Assembly: GCA_003696775.1 (NCBI GenBank)
Contig: RFFS01000119.1
Span: 1-49,501 of the forward strand
Length of the DNA: 49,501 nt
Direction: 5' to 3'
Source of the DNA: Calditrichota bacterium
GTDB taxonomy: Bacteria; Calditrichota; Calditrichia; Calditrichales; J004
In this document: one piece after another, positions 1 to 7,892 of the stretch
How the letters are laid out: each line of letters starts with the position of its first letter
Numbering within the stretch: the first letter of the stretch is position 1
The notes under the pieces: generated by a model
The model's input: the letters and a program-made list of their open reading frames with translations, nothing else
Database searches by the model: none
What the model was told of the DNA's origin: nothing
Program-made: the position numbers and the translations under genes

Positions 1-103
1 CCGTATGGCTGACTCTATGTTTAAGCCAATTTTTATCTTTATTTCCAGCATCCCACTGGAAGCCTGTACTCTCTTGTAAGATTTTCTTTATTTCAATTTT
101 CAT
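1..103 (-). CDS. BrnT-family (DUF497) toxin, N-terminal part, cut by window edge
   Basis: An open frame runs from an ATG at 103 leftward off the window; 34 residues are visible. It begins with a lysine/isoleucine-rich segment (MKIEIKKILQ), followed by a GFQWDAGNKDKNWLKH segment. This matches the F-x-W-D-x-x-N-K-x-K-N-x-x-K-H signature at the start of BrnT ribonuclease toxins of BrnT/BrnA type II toxin-antitoxin systems. The partner antitoxin gene normally lies just downstream, which here is outside the window. Upstream DNA is very AT-rich (104-160). No clear ribosome binding site is seen. The family call rests on the short motif only; the catalytic region is not visible. Confidence 0.6.
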   Translation of the reverse strand, partial: MKIEIKKILQESTGFQWDAGNKDKNWLKHRVSHT

Positions 104-233
104 TTACAAAAGTATATATTATAAATATACAAATATCAAATAAAATCTTACAGGAACTTCTGATACTGATAGTTGATCACCCTACTTACCTATTATCGGC
201 TTGTCCAAATCTAAACGACTGTTTTTTTGATTT

Positions 234-242
234 TGGTATAAT
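234..242 (+). promoter_or_regulatory. Extended -10 promoter candidate for tex
   Basis: A perfect TATAAT lies at 237-242, preceded by TGG, which gives the TGnTATAAT extended -10 form. It is about 66 bases before the tex start codon. No good -35 hexamer is present at the usual distance, which fits an extended -10 element. Vegetative promoter consensus differs among FCB bacteria, so this is tentative. Confidence 0.4.
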
Positions 243-307
243 TGGCCGGGAAGAGTAAATTATACGCCCTTTTGTTTAAACCGCGAATTTTTTATAGAAG
301 GAGAATC

Positions 308-2476
308 ATGAACGACGCCGCTATGTTTCAACGCATTGCCGAAGAATTGGGATTAAACCCGCTGCAGGTTAAAAACACCGTTGCCCTGTTGGATGACGCC
401 AAGACGGTGCCCTTTATCGCCCGTTACCGTAAAGAACACACCGGCTCCCTGGATGAGGAGCAGATACGCGCCATAGAAGAGCGCATGCACTATTTACGGG
501 CCATGGAAGCGCGCCGTGAAACGATTTTGCATTCCATTGAGGAACAGGGCAAGCTGACTCCCGAATTGAAGGCGCGCATTGAAGCGGCGGAAAAAATGCA
601 GGAACTGGAAGACCTCTACCTGCCCTATAAACCCAAAAAACGTACCCGGGCCACCGTGGCGCGCGAAAAAGGACTGGAACCGCTGGCCGAAATGTTGTGT
701 GGCCGGCGGACAACGGAACTAAACGATCCCATTGCTTTGGCCGAAACCTTTGTCGATGCGGAAAAAGAAGTGCCCGACGCCAACGCCGCCCTGCAAGGCG
801 CCAGGGATATTATAGCCGAATGGGCCTCCGAGGATGCCGATATCCGTAACGATATCCGTGAAGCTACATTTCGCGACGGCCTGCTGATTTCCGAAGCGCG
901 TAAGGTGGAAGGACGCACGCCGTTTGAAATGTATTATGAATTCAGCGAACCGGTTTCCAAAATCGTACCGCATCGCATACTGGCGTTAAACCGCGGCGAA
1001 AAGGAACAGGTATTACGGGTCAGCGTCGCTACCGACGAAGCAGCCATGCTCCATCTGATGGAAAAGCGTTTTATGCCAGATGTCCCCGCGTCTTTTAGCG
1101 AAATTGTTCGCGAAGCGCTGACCGATTCCTATAAAAGGTTAATCGGCCCTTCGATGGAACGGGAAGTGCGCAACGCTTTAACGGAAAAAGCCGACGAGCA
1201 CGCCATCGAAATTTTTGCCAAAAACCTGAAAAACCTGCTCTTGCAACCACCGGTGCGCGGCAAAAAAATCATCGGGATCGATCCCGGTTTTCGCACGGGA
1301 TGCAAGGTGGCCGTGATCGATGAAACGGGTAAATATCTCGAGGGCGCCACCATCTATCCCCATCCGCCTCAAAATCAATATCTCAAGGCGAAATCCGACG
1401 TGCGCCGCATGGTGGAAAAATATGACGCGGACATCATCGCCATCGGTAACGGAACCGCCAGTCGGGAAACGGAACAAATGGTGGCCGAACTGATCAGCGA
1501 TGTAAAGGCGGAACGGCAGCTGGAATACATCATTGTAAGCGAGGCGGGCGCTTCCGTCTATTCCGCGTCTCGCGTGGCCCGGGAGGAATTCCCCGATCTG
1601 GAAGCCAGCATGCGCGGTAACATCAGCATCGCCCGCCGTCTGCAAGACCCGCTGGCGGAACTGGTGAAAATCGATCCCAAAAGCATAGGTGTGGGACTCT
1701 ATCAGCATGATGTGAATCAAAAACGGTTAAGCGAATCGCTGGCACATGTGGTGGAAAGCTGCGTGAACGCCGTGGGCGTCAACCTGAACACCGCTTCGGC
1801 CTCTTTGTTGCGTCATATTTCAGGTTTAACCAGCCGCACCGCGCAAAATATTGTAAAATACCGCGACCAGCATGGTAAATTTGTCAACCGCCAGCAACTG
1901 AAACAGGTGGAAGGTATCGGCGAAATCGCCTTTGAACAGGCCGCCGGTTTTTTACGCATCCCGGACGGGGACAATCCCCTGGACAACACCTCCATCCACC
2001 CCGAATCGTATGAAGCCACCCAAAAATTACTGGCCAAATTCCATATCGATGATATAAACGGCAGTGGATCGGTGTTGCGGCTGAAGCTCAAAACATTTAA
2101 AGAAAACCTGAACACCCTGCTCGAAGAGCTGGGCATTGGCGAGCCGACTTTCCGTGATATTATTACCAACCTGGAAAAGCCGGGGCTCGACCCGCGCGAT
2201 AATTTGCCCAAGCCCATATTAAAAAGCGATGTATTGAAAGCGGAAGACCTGAAAGAAGGCATGTGGCTGAAAGGCACCGTGCGCAATGTGGTGGATTTCG
2301 GAGCCTTTGTGGATATTGGCGTCAAACAGGATGGTCTGGTTCATGTCAGCCAGATGGCCGCGCGTTACGTTAAAAATCCGCTGGAAGTGGTAGCCGTGGG
2401 TGACATTGTGAATGTGAAAGTGGTTTCCATCGATCTGGAAAGGGGGCGCATCGGCCTTTCCATGAAGAAAGATTAA
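308..2476 (+). CDS. tex: Tex family RNA-binding transcriptional accessory protein
   Basis: Tex is a cytoplasmic nucleic-acid-binding protein that affects transcription and RNA turnover. The 722-aa product has the usual Tex order. An N-terminal helical Tex domain carries a VPFIARYRKE segment. A YqgF/RuvX-like RNase H fold lies in the middle (KIIGIDPGFRTGCKVAVID). Helix-hairpin-helix motifs follow (VGVNLNTAS...LLRHISGL, then VEGIGEIAFEQAAGF). A C-terminal S1 domain closes the protein (GTVRNVVDFGAFVDIGVKQD). The start is set at 308 because AGAAGGAGA lies just upstream; the open frame extends to a TTG at 242, but the extra 22 residues have no family support. It is monocistronic and converges tail to tail with the receiver gene 18 bases away. 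Family identity is very secure. Confidence 0.95.
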   Translation: MNDAAMFQRIAEELGLNPLQVKNTVALLDDAKTVPFIARYRKEHTGSLDEEQIRAIEERMHYLRAMEARRETILHSIEEQGKLTPELKARIEAAEKMQELEDLYLPYKPKKRTRATVAREKGLEPLAEMLCGRRTTELNDPIALAETFVDAEKEVPDANAALQGARDIIAEWASEDADIRNDIREATFRDGLLISEARKVEGRTPFEMYYEFSEPVSKIVPHRILALNRGEKEQVLRVSVATDEAAMLHLMEKRFMPDVPASFSEIVREALTDSYKRLIGPSMEREVRNALTEKADEHAIEIFAKNLKNLLLQPPVRGKKIIGIDPGFRTGCKVAVIDETGKYLEGATIYPHPPQNQYLKAKSDVRRMVEKYDADIIAIGNGTASRETEQMVAELISDVKAERQLEYIIVSEAGASVYSASRVAREEFPDLEASMRGNISIARRLQDPLAELVKIDPKSIGVGLYQHDVNQKRLSESLAHVVESCVNAVGVNLNTASASLLRHISGLTSRTAQNIVKYRDQHGKFVNRQQLKQVEGIGEIAFEQAAGFLRIPDGDNPLDNTSIHPESYEATQKLLAKFHIDDINGSGSVLRLKLKTFKENLNTLLEELGIGEPTFRDIITNLEKPGLDPRDNLPKPILKSDVLKAEDLKEGMWLKGTVRNVVDFGAFVDIGVKQDGLVHVSQMAARYVKNPLEVVAVGDIVNVKVVSIDLERGRIGLSMKKD

Positions 2477-2490
2477 CCCGTTGTCACGGG
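2477..2490. terminator. Weak hairpin between convergent genes
   Basis: CCCGT and ACGGG can pair across a 4-base loop in the 18-base gap between tex and the receiver gene. There is no clear U-tract on either side, so it would be a weak bidirectional terminator at best. Confidence 0.25.
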
Positions 2491-2494
2491 GAAA

Positions 2495-2860
2495 TCATCC
2501 GATGATGGCACGCGCCGTTTCCATTAAATCTTTCATGGTAAACGGCTTTTTAAGAAAAGCGTGCGGCGCGGACGGATTCAGGGCTTTGATTTCCCCGGAC
2601 ACATCATAACCGGACATAAAAACCACCGGTACATCGGGCAGCAACGCGCTGATCCGACGGTAGGTTTCCTCGCCGTCTATTCCGGTTAAATTCATATCCA
2701 GAAAAATCACGGAAAAACGATTGGGATTTTCCTTACAGGTTTCGATCGCCTGTTCGCCGGAACCAACAGCGACGGATTCAATTTCCATGTGACGCAGGAC
2801 TTCACATATAATTTCCTGTAACGCCACTTCATCATCAATAACAAGTGCGGTGGACGGCAT
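2495..2860 (-). CDS. Single-domain response regulator (receiver only)
   Basis: This 121-aa protein is one complete CheY-like receiver domain with no output domain. The acidic pair is D9-D10. The phospho-acceptor aspartate is D55 in FLDMNLTG, the switch serine is S83 in FMSGYD, and the conserved lysine is K105 in LKKPF. The sequence resembles receivers that sit at the C-terminus of hybrid histidine kinases (GIDGEETYRRI, PDVPVVFMSGYD). The start at 2860 has AGGAA seven bases upstream. There is no kinase beside it, so it may act in a phosphorelay or as a protein-binding switch with a partner encoded elsewhere. The fold is certain; the pathway is unknown. Confidence 0.88.
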   Translation of the reverse strand: MPSTALVIDDEVALQEIICEVLRHMEIESVAVGSGEQAIETCKENPNRFSVIFLDMNLTGIDGEETYRRISALLPDVPVVFMSGYDVSGEIKALNPSAPHAFLKKPFTMKDLMETARAIIG

Positions 2861-2984
2861 GAATGTTTCCTGAATTTATTAGTTGTGTTAAATCTATCGG
2901 ACAATAAAACATCTTTGTTACATAATAAATGAAAATACCTCTATATTTGGTGTGATCAAATCAACGGGAGAGCAGGTAAAAAGT

Positions 2985-4481
2985 ATGGACATCAGTAATA
3001 TTGACATTGCGGTTATCATTGTTTATTTGATTGCCATTGCCGTTTTCGGTTCCCTGATGGGCGGCACGCAAAAATCCACAAACGATTATTTCCTGGGTGG
3101 CCGCAATGTGGCCTGGTGGGCGGTGGCCTTTTCCATCGTCGCGGCGGAAACCAGCAGCCTGACTTTTATCAGCATCCCGGGGCTGGCCTATCTGACCAAT
3201 TTGAATTTTTTACAGCTTACGCTCGGTTTTGTGGCCGCGCGGATCATCATCGCCTGGGTGTTTTTACCTGCATACGCCAAAGGGAAAATGGAAACGGCCT
3301 ATACTTTTCTGGAACATCGTTTCGGCCTGCGCACCCGCAAACTGGCCTCCGCTATTTTTATGCTGACCCGTATCGCCGCCGATGGCGTACGCTTGTTTTC
3401 CACGGCCATACCTTTGGCTTTGATTTTTAAAACCATCCCCGCATTGTCCGGCTGGAGCACCGTGCACATTTATATCGCATCCATCATTGTCATTGGTGCC
3501 GTTTCTCTGATTTACACCTACACGGGCGGCATCAAAGGCGTTATCTGGGCGGATGTGGTGCAAATGTTCATTTACATCGGCGGGGCATTGCTGGCCCTGT
3601 TTGTTCTTCTTGATGACGGCGCCACGCTAACACCGGCGATTGAAGCGGGAAAAACTGCATTGTTCAACTTTGATATCGGCGGGGCGTTCAGCGGTATTTT
3701 TACACGTCCCTATACCTTTTGGGGCGCCTTTATCGGCGGCGCCTTTCTTTCCATGGCCTCGCACGGCACGGATCAGCTTATTGTACAACGCCTGCTGACC
3801 ACCAAAAATTTAAAAGACGGGCAAAAAGCGATCATCAGTTCCGGCGTGATTGTGATGGGTCAGTTCACCCTTTTCCTGTTCATCGGCTTGTTGTTATACA
3901 GTTATTACGGAGGGATGGCCCTCACCGATACCGCCGCGCCGTTCCATAAGGCCGATGAAATATTTCCCTATTTCATTATCCATACCCTGCCAACCGGCGC
4001 CAGGGGATTGATCATCGCCGGATTGTTTGCCGCGGCCATGTCCACGCTGGCCGGGTCCATGAGTTCCCTTTCCAGCGCTTTTATTATGGACTTCCGCTCT
4101 TCCCGCAAAGGAGATAACAAAAACCCCTTGCACACATCGCGCAAGGTAACCATGTTGGCCGCCGCGATATTGATGGGCATTGCCATGTTGTTTATTCCCC
4201 TTAGTCATTCGGTTGTGGAGGTGGCGCTGGGCATCGCCTCCATCACTTACGGCGGTTTGCTGGGCACATTTTTAATGGGCCTGTTGAGTAAAACCGCCCG
4301 CGAACGCAACGCCCTGGCCGGTTTTACCGGTGCGGTGCTGGTGATGCTGGTAGTCAGCCTTTATCCGTTGTTTACCGGCCAACCGGCCTTGATGCACTGG
4401 ACATGGTATGTATTCACAGGCACGCTTGTCGCGCTAACCATAGGTAAAATCACCGATTGGATACCCGCCGCTTCCGAATGA
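2985..4481 (+). CDS. Sodium:solute symporter (SSS/SLC5 family)
   Basis: This 498-aa inner-membrane protein has about 13 hydrophobic segments and should couple sodium influx to uptake of a small solute. Family marks include NDYFLGGRNVAWWAV near the N-terminus, the sodium-site helix AAETSSLTFISIPG, YTYTGGIKGVIWADVVQ, and FAAAMSTLAGSMSSLSSAF late in the protein. These resemble the SLC5 group that carries sugars, monocarboxylates or vitamins, but the substrate cannot be told from sequence. The start is taken as the ATG at 2985 with a purine-rich GGGAGAGCAGG stretch before it; a GTG at 2952 would add 11 residues. The yqaA-like gene follows after 10 bases, so the two are probably cotranscribed. Confidence 0.9.
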   Translation: MDISNIDIAVIIVYLIAIAVFGSLMGGTQKSTNDYFLGGRNVAWWAVAFSIVAAETSSLTFISIPGLAYLTNLNFLQLTLGFVAARIIIAWVFLPAYAKGKMETAYTFLEHRFGLRTRKLASAIFMLTRIAADGVRLFSTAIPLALIFKTIPALSGWSTVHIYIASIIVIGAVSLIYTYTGGIKGVIWADVVQMFIYIGGALLALFVLLDDGATLTPAIEAGKTALFNFDIGGAFSGIFTRPYTFWGAFIGGAFLSMASHGTDQLIVQRLLTTKNLKDGQKAIISSGVIVMGQFTLFLFIGLLLYSYYGGMALTDTAAPFHKADEIFPYFIIHTLPTGARGLIIAGLFAAAMSTLAGSMSSLSSAFIMDFRSSRKGDNKNPLHTSRKVTMLAAAILMGIAMLFIPLSHSVVEVALGIASITYGGLLGTFLMGLLSKTARERNALAGFTGAVLVMLVVSLYPLFTGQPALMHWTWYVFTGTLVALTIGKITDWIPAASE

Positions 4482-4491
4482 ACAGCCGCTC

Positions 4492-4917
4492 ATGACTTAT
4501 CCTTATCTAACCTTATTGGCCAGCAGCTTTCTGGCGGCCACCATTTTGCCTTTTAGCTCGGAAGCTCTGTTGCTTTTTTTAGTGGAAAAGCAATTCAACA
4601 TCCCCGCGTTATTGCTCACGGCATCCATCGGCAATATCGGCGGGGCGCTGGTCAATTATTATCTGGGACGCCTGGGCAGCCGCAAAGCCCTGCACACCTG
4701 GCTGCGGATGGACGATACGGCCATTCAAAACGCCCGGCGGCGTTACAATAAATGGGGCGTATGGAGTTTATTACTGGCCTGGGTACCGGTTATCGGCGAT
4801 CCGTTGACCGTCGCGGCGGGCCTGTTCGGCACATCATTTCCGCTATTCCTGTTGCTGGTTACCCTATCCAAAGCCGGGCGATACATCTTTCTGGTTTACC
4901 TCTGGGGCTGGTTCTGA
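4492..4917 (+). CDS. yqaA: YqaA family (DedA/SNARE-associated-like) small membrane protein
   Basis: This 141-aa protein is largely hydrophobic and matches YqaA, a short relative of the DedA (SNARE-associated/VTT) family. The marks are FLAATILPFSSEALLL near the start, GNIGGALVNYYLGR in the middle, and the loop WGVWSLLLAWVPVIGDPLT. That loop corresponds to the re-entrant segment containing the G-D-P motif of the family. The protein acts in the inner membrane. DedA proteins are linked to lipid flipping and membrane homeostasis, but YqaA itself has no settled function. It sits 10 bases after the symporter and probably shares its transcript. The length is typical of the family. Confidence 0.82.
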   Translation: MTYPYLTLLASSFLAATILPFSSEALLLFLVEKQFNIPALLLTASIGNIGGALVNYYLGRLGSRKALHTWLRMDDTAIQNARRRYNKWGVWSLLLAWVPVIGDPLTVAAGLFGTSFPLFLLLVTLSKAGRYIFLVYLWGWF

Positions 4918-5000
4918 TTGCCCGGATACTTACAAAGTAAATCCCGGATTTTATTATGTGTATGGTCTGATGCAGACATCCCCGGGCATTTTAGCTTTGC

Positions 5001-5600
5001 TCAGGCTTGCGGAAGTTGCCAACGCAATCGTATGGCCAGTACACGCAAGAGAATAATGCTACCCACCATTAGCAAGCCGGCCACGGATGAAGAAAACCCT
5101 CTTTGCAACAGCAGCGCATAGACTACGCCACCCGCCAAACAAACCGTGGCATACACATCCCGGGAAAAGATAAGCGGCGTTTCATTACACAGCGTATCCC
5201 GTATCACACCGCCAAATACAGCGGAAACAGCGCCGAGAATAATCGCCACGGGCATGGACAAGCCCGCCGCGAGTGTTTTTTCCAGTCCGATCAGGGAAAA
5301 AACCGCGATGCCGATGGTATCGAACAAATGCATCGTATGGCGCATCTTTTCCAGTGTACGGCCCGCCATCAGCACCAGGACCACACCCAGGACAATCAAC
5401 CATAAATAGGCGCTATGCCGTAACCAACCCACGGGCAGCGTGCCAATCAGCACATCACGCAGCGTGCCGCCCCCTATGGCGGTCACAAAAGCAATCACCG
5501 CCGCGCCGAACCAGTCAAACCGTTTGTAGCGGGCGGTCAGCGCACCGCTGATGGCAAAGGCCAGCGTTCCGGTATAATCCAAAATATTTATCAGATTCAT
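5001..5600 (-). CDS. TRIC-like cation channel family protein (UPF0126/YicG)
   Basis: The 199-aa product has about seven hydrophobic helices arranged as two similar halves, typical of prokaryotic TRIC/UPF0126 (YicG, YadS) proteins. The paired glycine-rich signatures are seen. AFAISGALTARYKRFDWFGA followed by GGGTLRDVLIG lies in the first half; GIAVFSLIGLEKTL followed by FGGVIRDTLCNETPLIF lies in the second. Archaeal and bacterial TRIC homologues form trimeric potassium-permeable channels in the inner membrane; in most bacteria the physiological role is unproven. The gene is monocistronic and converges with yqaA. Upstream it diverges from the rof-like gene across 105 bases, where any promoters must lie. 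Confidence 0.87.
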   Translation of the reverse strand: MNLINILDYTGTLAFAISGALTARYKRFDWFGAAVIAFVTAIGGGTLRDVLIGTLPVGWLRHSAYLWLIVLGVVLVLMAGRTLEKMRHTMHLFDTIGIAVFSLIGLEKTLAAGLSMPVAIILGAVSAVFGGVIRDTLCNETPLIFSRDVYATVCLAGGVVYALLLQRGFSSSVAGLLMVGSIILLRVLAIRLRWQLPQA

Positions 5601-5705
5601 ATTTTCCCGAGGAATTAATTGTAAAAGTCCTTACATTTTAAAATCTTAAATGTAGCCCTCCGGCTGCCCCGCTTCAAGTTGTATCTGTAAACACAGGAAA
5701 ATACA

Positions 5706-5948
5706 ATGAAACCATACAAAAGCATATCATGTGATTTTTATGATCAACTGGAAATTTTTGCCATGCGCGGCACGATAGTGGAAATCGTCCACAGCGATGA
5801 GACGGGCCGACGGATCACCCTGCGCGGACGCATACAAACCATTCTTCAGGAAAAGGGCGCGGAATATCTGCTCATGGAAGACGGACAACGTATCCGTCTG
5901 GATTTTCTGATAGCGGTCAACGGCCCGGATGCCGGTTTATACTGTTAA
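5706..5948 (+). CDS. rof: Rho-binding antiterminator-like protein (Rof/YaeO family)
   Basis: This 80-aa protein resembles Rof (YaeO), a small Sm-like protein that binds the Rho primary RNA-binding domain and blocks Rho-dependent termination. The match lies in the opening pattern I-S-C-D-F-Y-D-Q-L-E followed by a strand with VEIVHSDE, then a GRIQTIL strand, and the acidic turn MEDGQRIRLDFLIAVNG. Length fits the family. The start at 5706 has AGGAAAATACA upstream; a second in-frame ATG at residue 20 would remove the signature, so it is less likely. It is alone between two genes on the opposite strand. The call rests on pattern recall; Rho inhibition by this protein is inferred. Confidence 0.7.
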   Translation: MKPYKSISCDFYDQLEIFAMRGTIVEIVHSDETGRRITLRGRIQTILQEKGAEYLLMEDGQRIRLDFLIAVNGPDAGLYC

Positions 5949-5968
5949 TCCGCGCGACCGAAACAGCT

Positions 5969-6622
5969 TTATTTCTTCTTCAATTTATCCTTAAATTGCT
6001 TGCGGAACTTTTGCACCTTGGGATCGATAACCAACCGGCAATACCCCTGACCGGGATTGAGACGGTAATATTCCTGATGATAATCCTCCGCCGGATAAAA
6101 ATGCGTAAAGGCCGTAATTTCCGTGACAATCGGATTGGGATAGATACCCGCCTGTTCCATGGCTTTTTTAGAAGCTTCGGCGATCTCTTTTTGTCTGTCA
6201 TTATGATAAAATATCGCCGAACGGTATTGGGTGCCCACATCGGCACCCTGGCGGTTCAGTGTCGTGGGGTCATGCGTGCGCCAAAAGATGTAAAGGATGT
6301 CCTCGTAACTGATTTCCCGCGGATCAAAATAGATATTGACGGATTCGGCATGCCCGGTTTCACCGGTGGTCACTTCCCGATACGAGGGATTCGGCACATG
6401 CCCGCCGGAATATCCGGAAACAGCCTGTACCACGCCGCGCACATCTTCATAAATGGCCTCCACACACCAAAAACACCCGCCGGCCAATGTGGCCACTTCC
6501 AGTTCACCTTTCGCCACTTTGGCGTCCAATTCTTTCATAACCGTTTTCCCGTTTTGAGTTCCTGCCTGTGTACATCCAAAATACAACAAAGCCGACAACC
6601 AAATCAAAAGTGTTTTAAACAT
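5969..6622 (-). CDS. msrA: Peptide methionine sulfoxide reductase MsrA, lipoprotein form
   Basis: MsrA reduces the S form of methionine sulfoxide in proteins. The catalytic cysteine lies in GGCFWCVEAIYEDVRGV, followed by the GYSGGHVPNPSYREV and GHAESV segments that bind the sulfoxide. HTHFYPAEDYHQEY and a resolving-type cysteine in GQGYCRLVI close the domain. The start is fixed at 6622 by AAGGAG eight bases upstream. This gives 217 residues beginning with a short hydrophobic stretch and a lipobox ending LLYFGC, so the enzyme is probably an envelope lipoprotein repairing oxidised exported proteins. The longer frame to 6664 would spoil the signal. It lies 38 bases after moeA on the same strand and may be read through from the Moco operon. 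Confidence 0.93.
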   Translation of the reverse strand: MFKTLLIWLSALLYFGCTQAGTQNGKTVMKELDAKVAKGELEVATLAGGCFWCVEAIYEDVRGVVQAVSGYSGGHVPNPSYREVTTGETGHAESVNIYFDPREISYEDILYIFWRTHDPTTLNRQGADVGTQYRSAIFYHNDRQKEIAEASKKAMEQAGIYPNPIVTEITAFTHFYPAEDYHQEYYRLNPGQGYCRLVIDPKVQKFRKQFKDKLKKK

Positions 6623-6660
6623 GGCTTTACTCCTTTTCAGAGAAATATGGCGCCGAGAGT

Positions 6661-7887
6661 TCATAAAAAGTTCACGCCCTTCTGAAAAGTATATACCTGT
6701 ACACGGTCGCCGGCCTTAAGCCGCGCGTTGATATCCAGTTGAATATAACCGTCGGCATGTGCCACGGTGGTGGGCATATGCGAGGCCTGTCGGGCCAGTA
6801 ATTGTGCTTTCCAATGACCGTCATTGCCCTTGTGCAGCGTGACGCGGTTGAGTTGAACGCGGTTGGAACGGTTGGCGGCGTCTTCCTGTAAAAGGGCGCT
6901 TATCATAGGTCGTTCATAGGGCTGGGCCTGCATAAAGGCAAGCAGGGGTTGGAGATAGTGGGTATAGCCCATAAAGGCCGACACCGGGTTGCCGGGCAAC
7001 CCCACCAGCAGCGTGTTACCTTTACGTGCGGCAAACATGGGCTTACCGGGTCGCTGACGTATTTTCCAGAACAGCGTGTCAAATCCGCAAGTTTGCGCGG
7101 CGGCGCGTACATGGTCATGGTTGCCCACGGAAACACCACCGGTGGTGATGATTACCCCGGCCTGTTCCGCCGCTTCATCCAAGGCGCGGGCGATTTTTTG
7201 CGGGTCGTCGCCCAAACGCCATTCTCCCACAACATGGGCGCCATCCCGCTCCAAGGCGCTGTGCAGCATCGGGCCGTTGGAATTGCGCACCTGACCGAAG
7301 ACGGCCTGTTCGTTATGTTCCACCAGTTCCGATCCGGTGATGCACAAAGCTACGCGCGGCGCGGGAATGATCAATGGCTCATCCCGGCCCACAGAAGCCA
7401 GCAGAGCGATACGTGCCGGAGTTAATAGTGCCCCTTTTTCCAAAATGGTCTGCCCCCTGGCAAATTCCTCGCCCCGAAAGCGTATATGTTGATGTTTCGC
7501 GCGGGCCTGCAATATGCTTATGGTAGCATCATCTTTTTGAACCGTGTCTTCCACCGGTACAACCGTGTCCGCGGAATCGGGTACGGCCGCACCCGTGCTG
7601 ATCCGGATGGCCTGACCCCTTTGCAACCGGCCGTTAAACGGCGTTCCGGCACTGCTTTCTCCCACAAGCGTCACATCGACCGGCAAACCACCCGCCACCG
7701 TCTCGATATCCTGCCAACGCACGGCGTATCCGTCCATCGCGCTGTTATTAAAAGAAGGCGAATCGAAGGACGCTTTCACTTCTTCCATCAGGGTGCGACC
7801 CGAGGCGTGCATCAAGGGCACCCGTTGCGGTTGGGCCACCGGGGCGTTTTCTTTAAGTATCTCCGTTGCCTGTTCAATGGTAATCAT
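6661..7887 (-). CDS. moeA: Molybdopterin molybdenumtransferase MoeA
   Basis: MoeA inserts molybdenum into adenylylated molybdopterin to give the active cofactor, in the cytoplasm. The 408-aa product shows the family order. Domain 1 carries LMHASGRTLMEEV and SPSFNNSAMDGYAVRW. A beta-rich domain carries GTPFNGRLQRGQAIRISTGA and DTVVPVEDT. The MPT-binding domain carries ITTGGVSVGNHDHVRAA, GKPMFAARKG and VGLPGNPVSAF. A C-terminal barrel ends the protein. The start at 7887 is supported by AAGGAG about ten bases upstream. The stop codon of the moaC/moaB fusion gene is only five bases away, so moeA is the last Moco gene of the operon. Complete and typical. Confidence 0.96.
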   Translation of the reverse strand: MITIEQATEILKENAPVAQPQRVPLMHASGRTLMEEVKASFDSPSFNNSAMDGYAVRWQDIETVAGGLPVDVTLVGESSAGTPFNGRLQRGQAIRISTGAAVPDSADTVVPVEDTVQKDDATISILQARAKHQHIRFRGEEFARGQTILEKGALLTPARIALLASVGRDEPLIIPAPRVALCITGSELVEHNEQAVFGQVRNSNGPMLHSALERDGAHVVGEWRLGDDPQKIARALDEAAEQAGVIITTGGVSVGNHDHVRAAAQTCGFDTLFWKIRQRPGKPMFAARKGNTLLVGLPGNPVSAFMGYTHYLQPLLAFMQAQPYERPMISALLQEDAANRSNRVQLNRVTLHKGNDGHWKAQLLARQASHMPTTVAHADGYIQLDINARLKAGDRVQVYTFQKGVNFL

Positions 7888-7892
7888 TCGTC

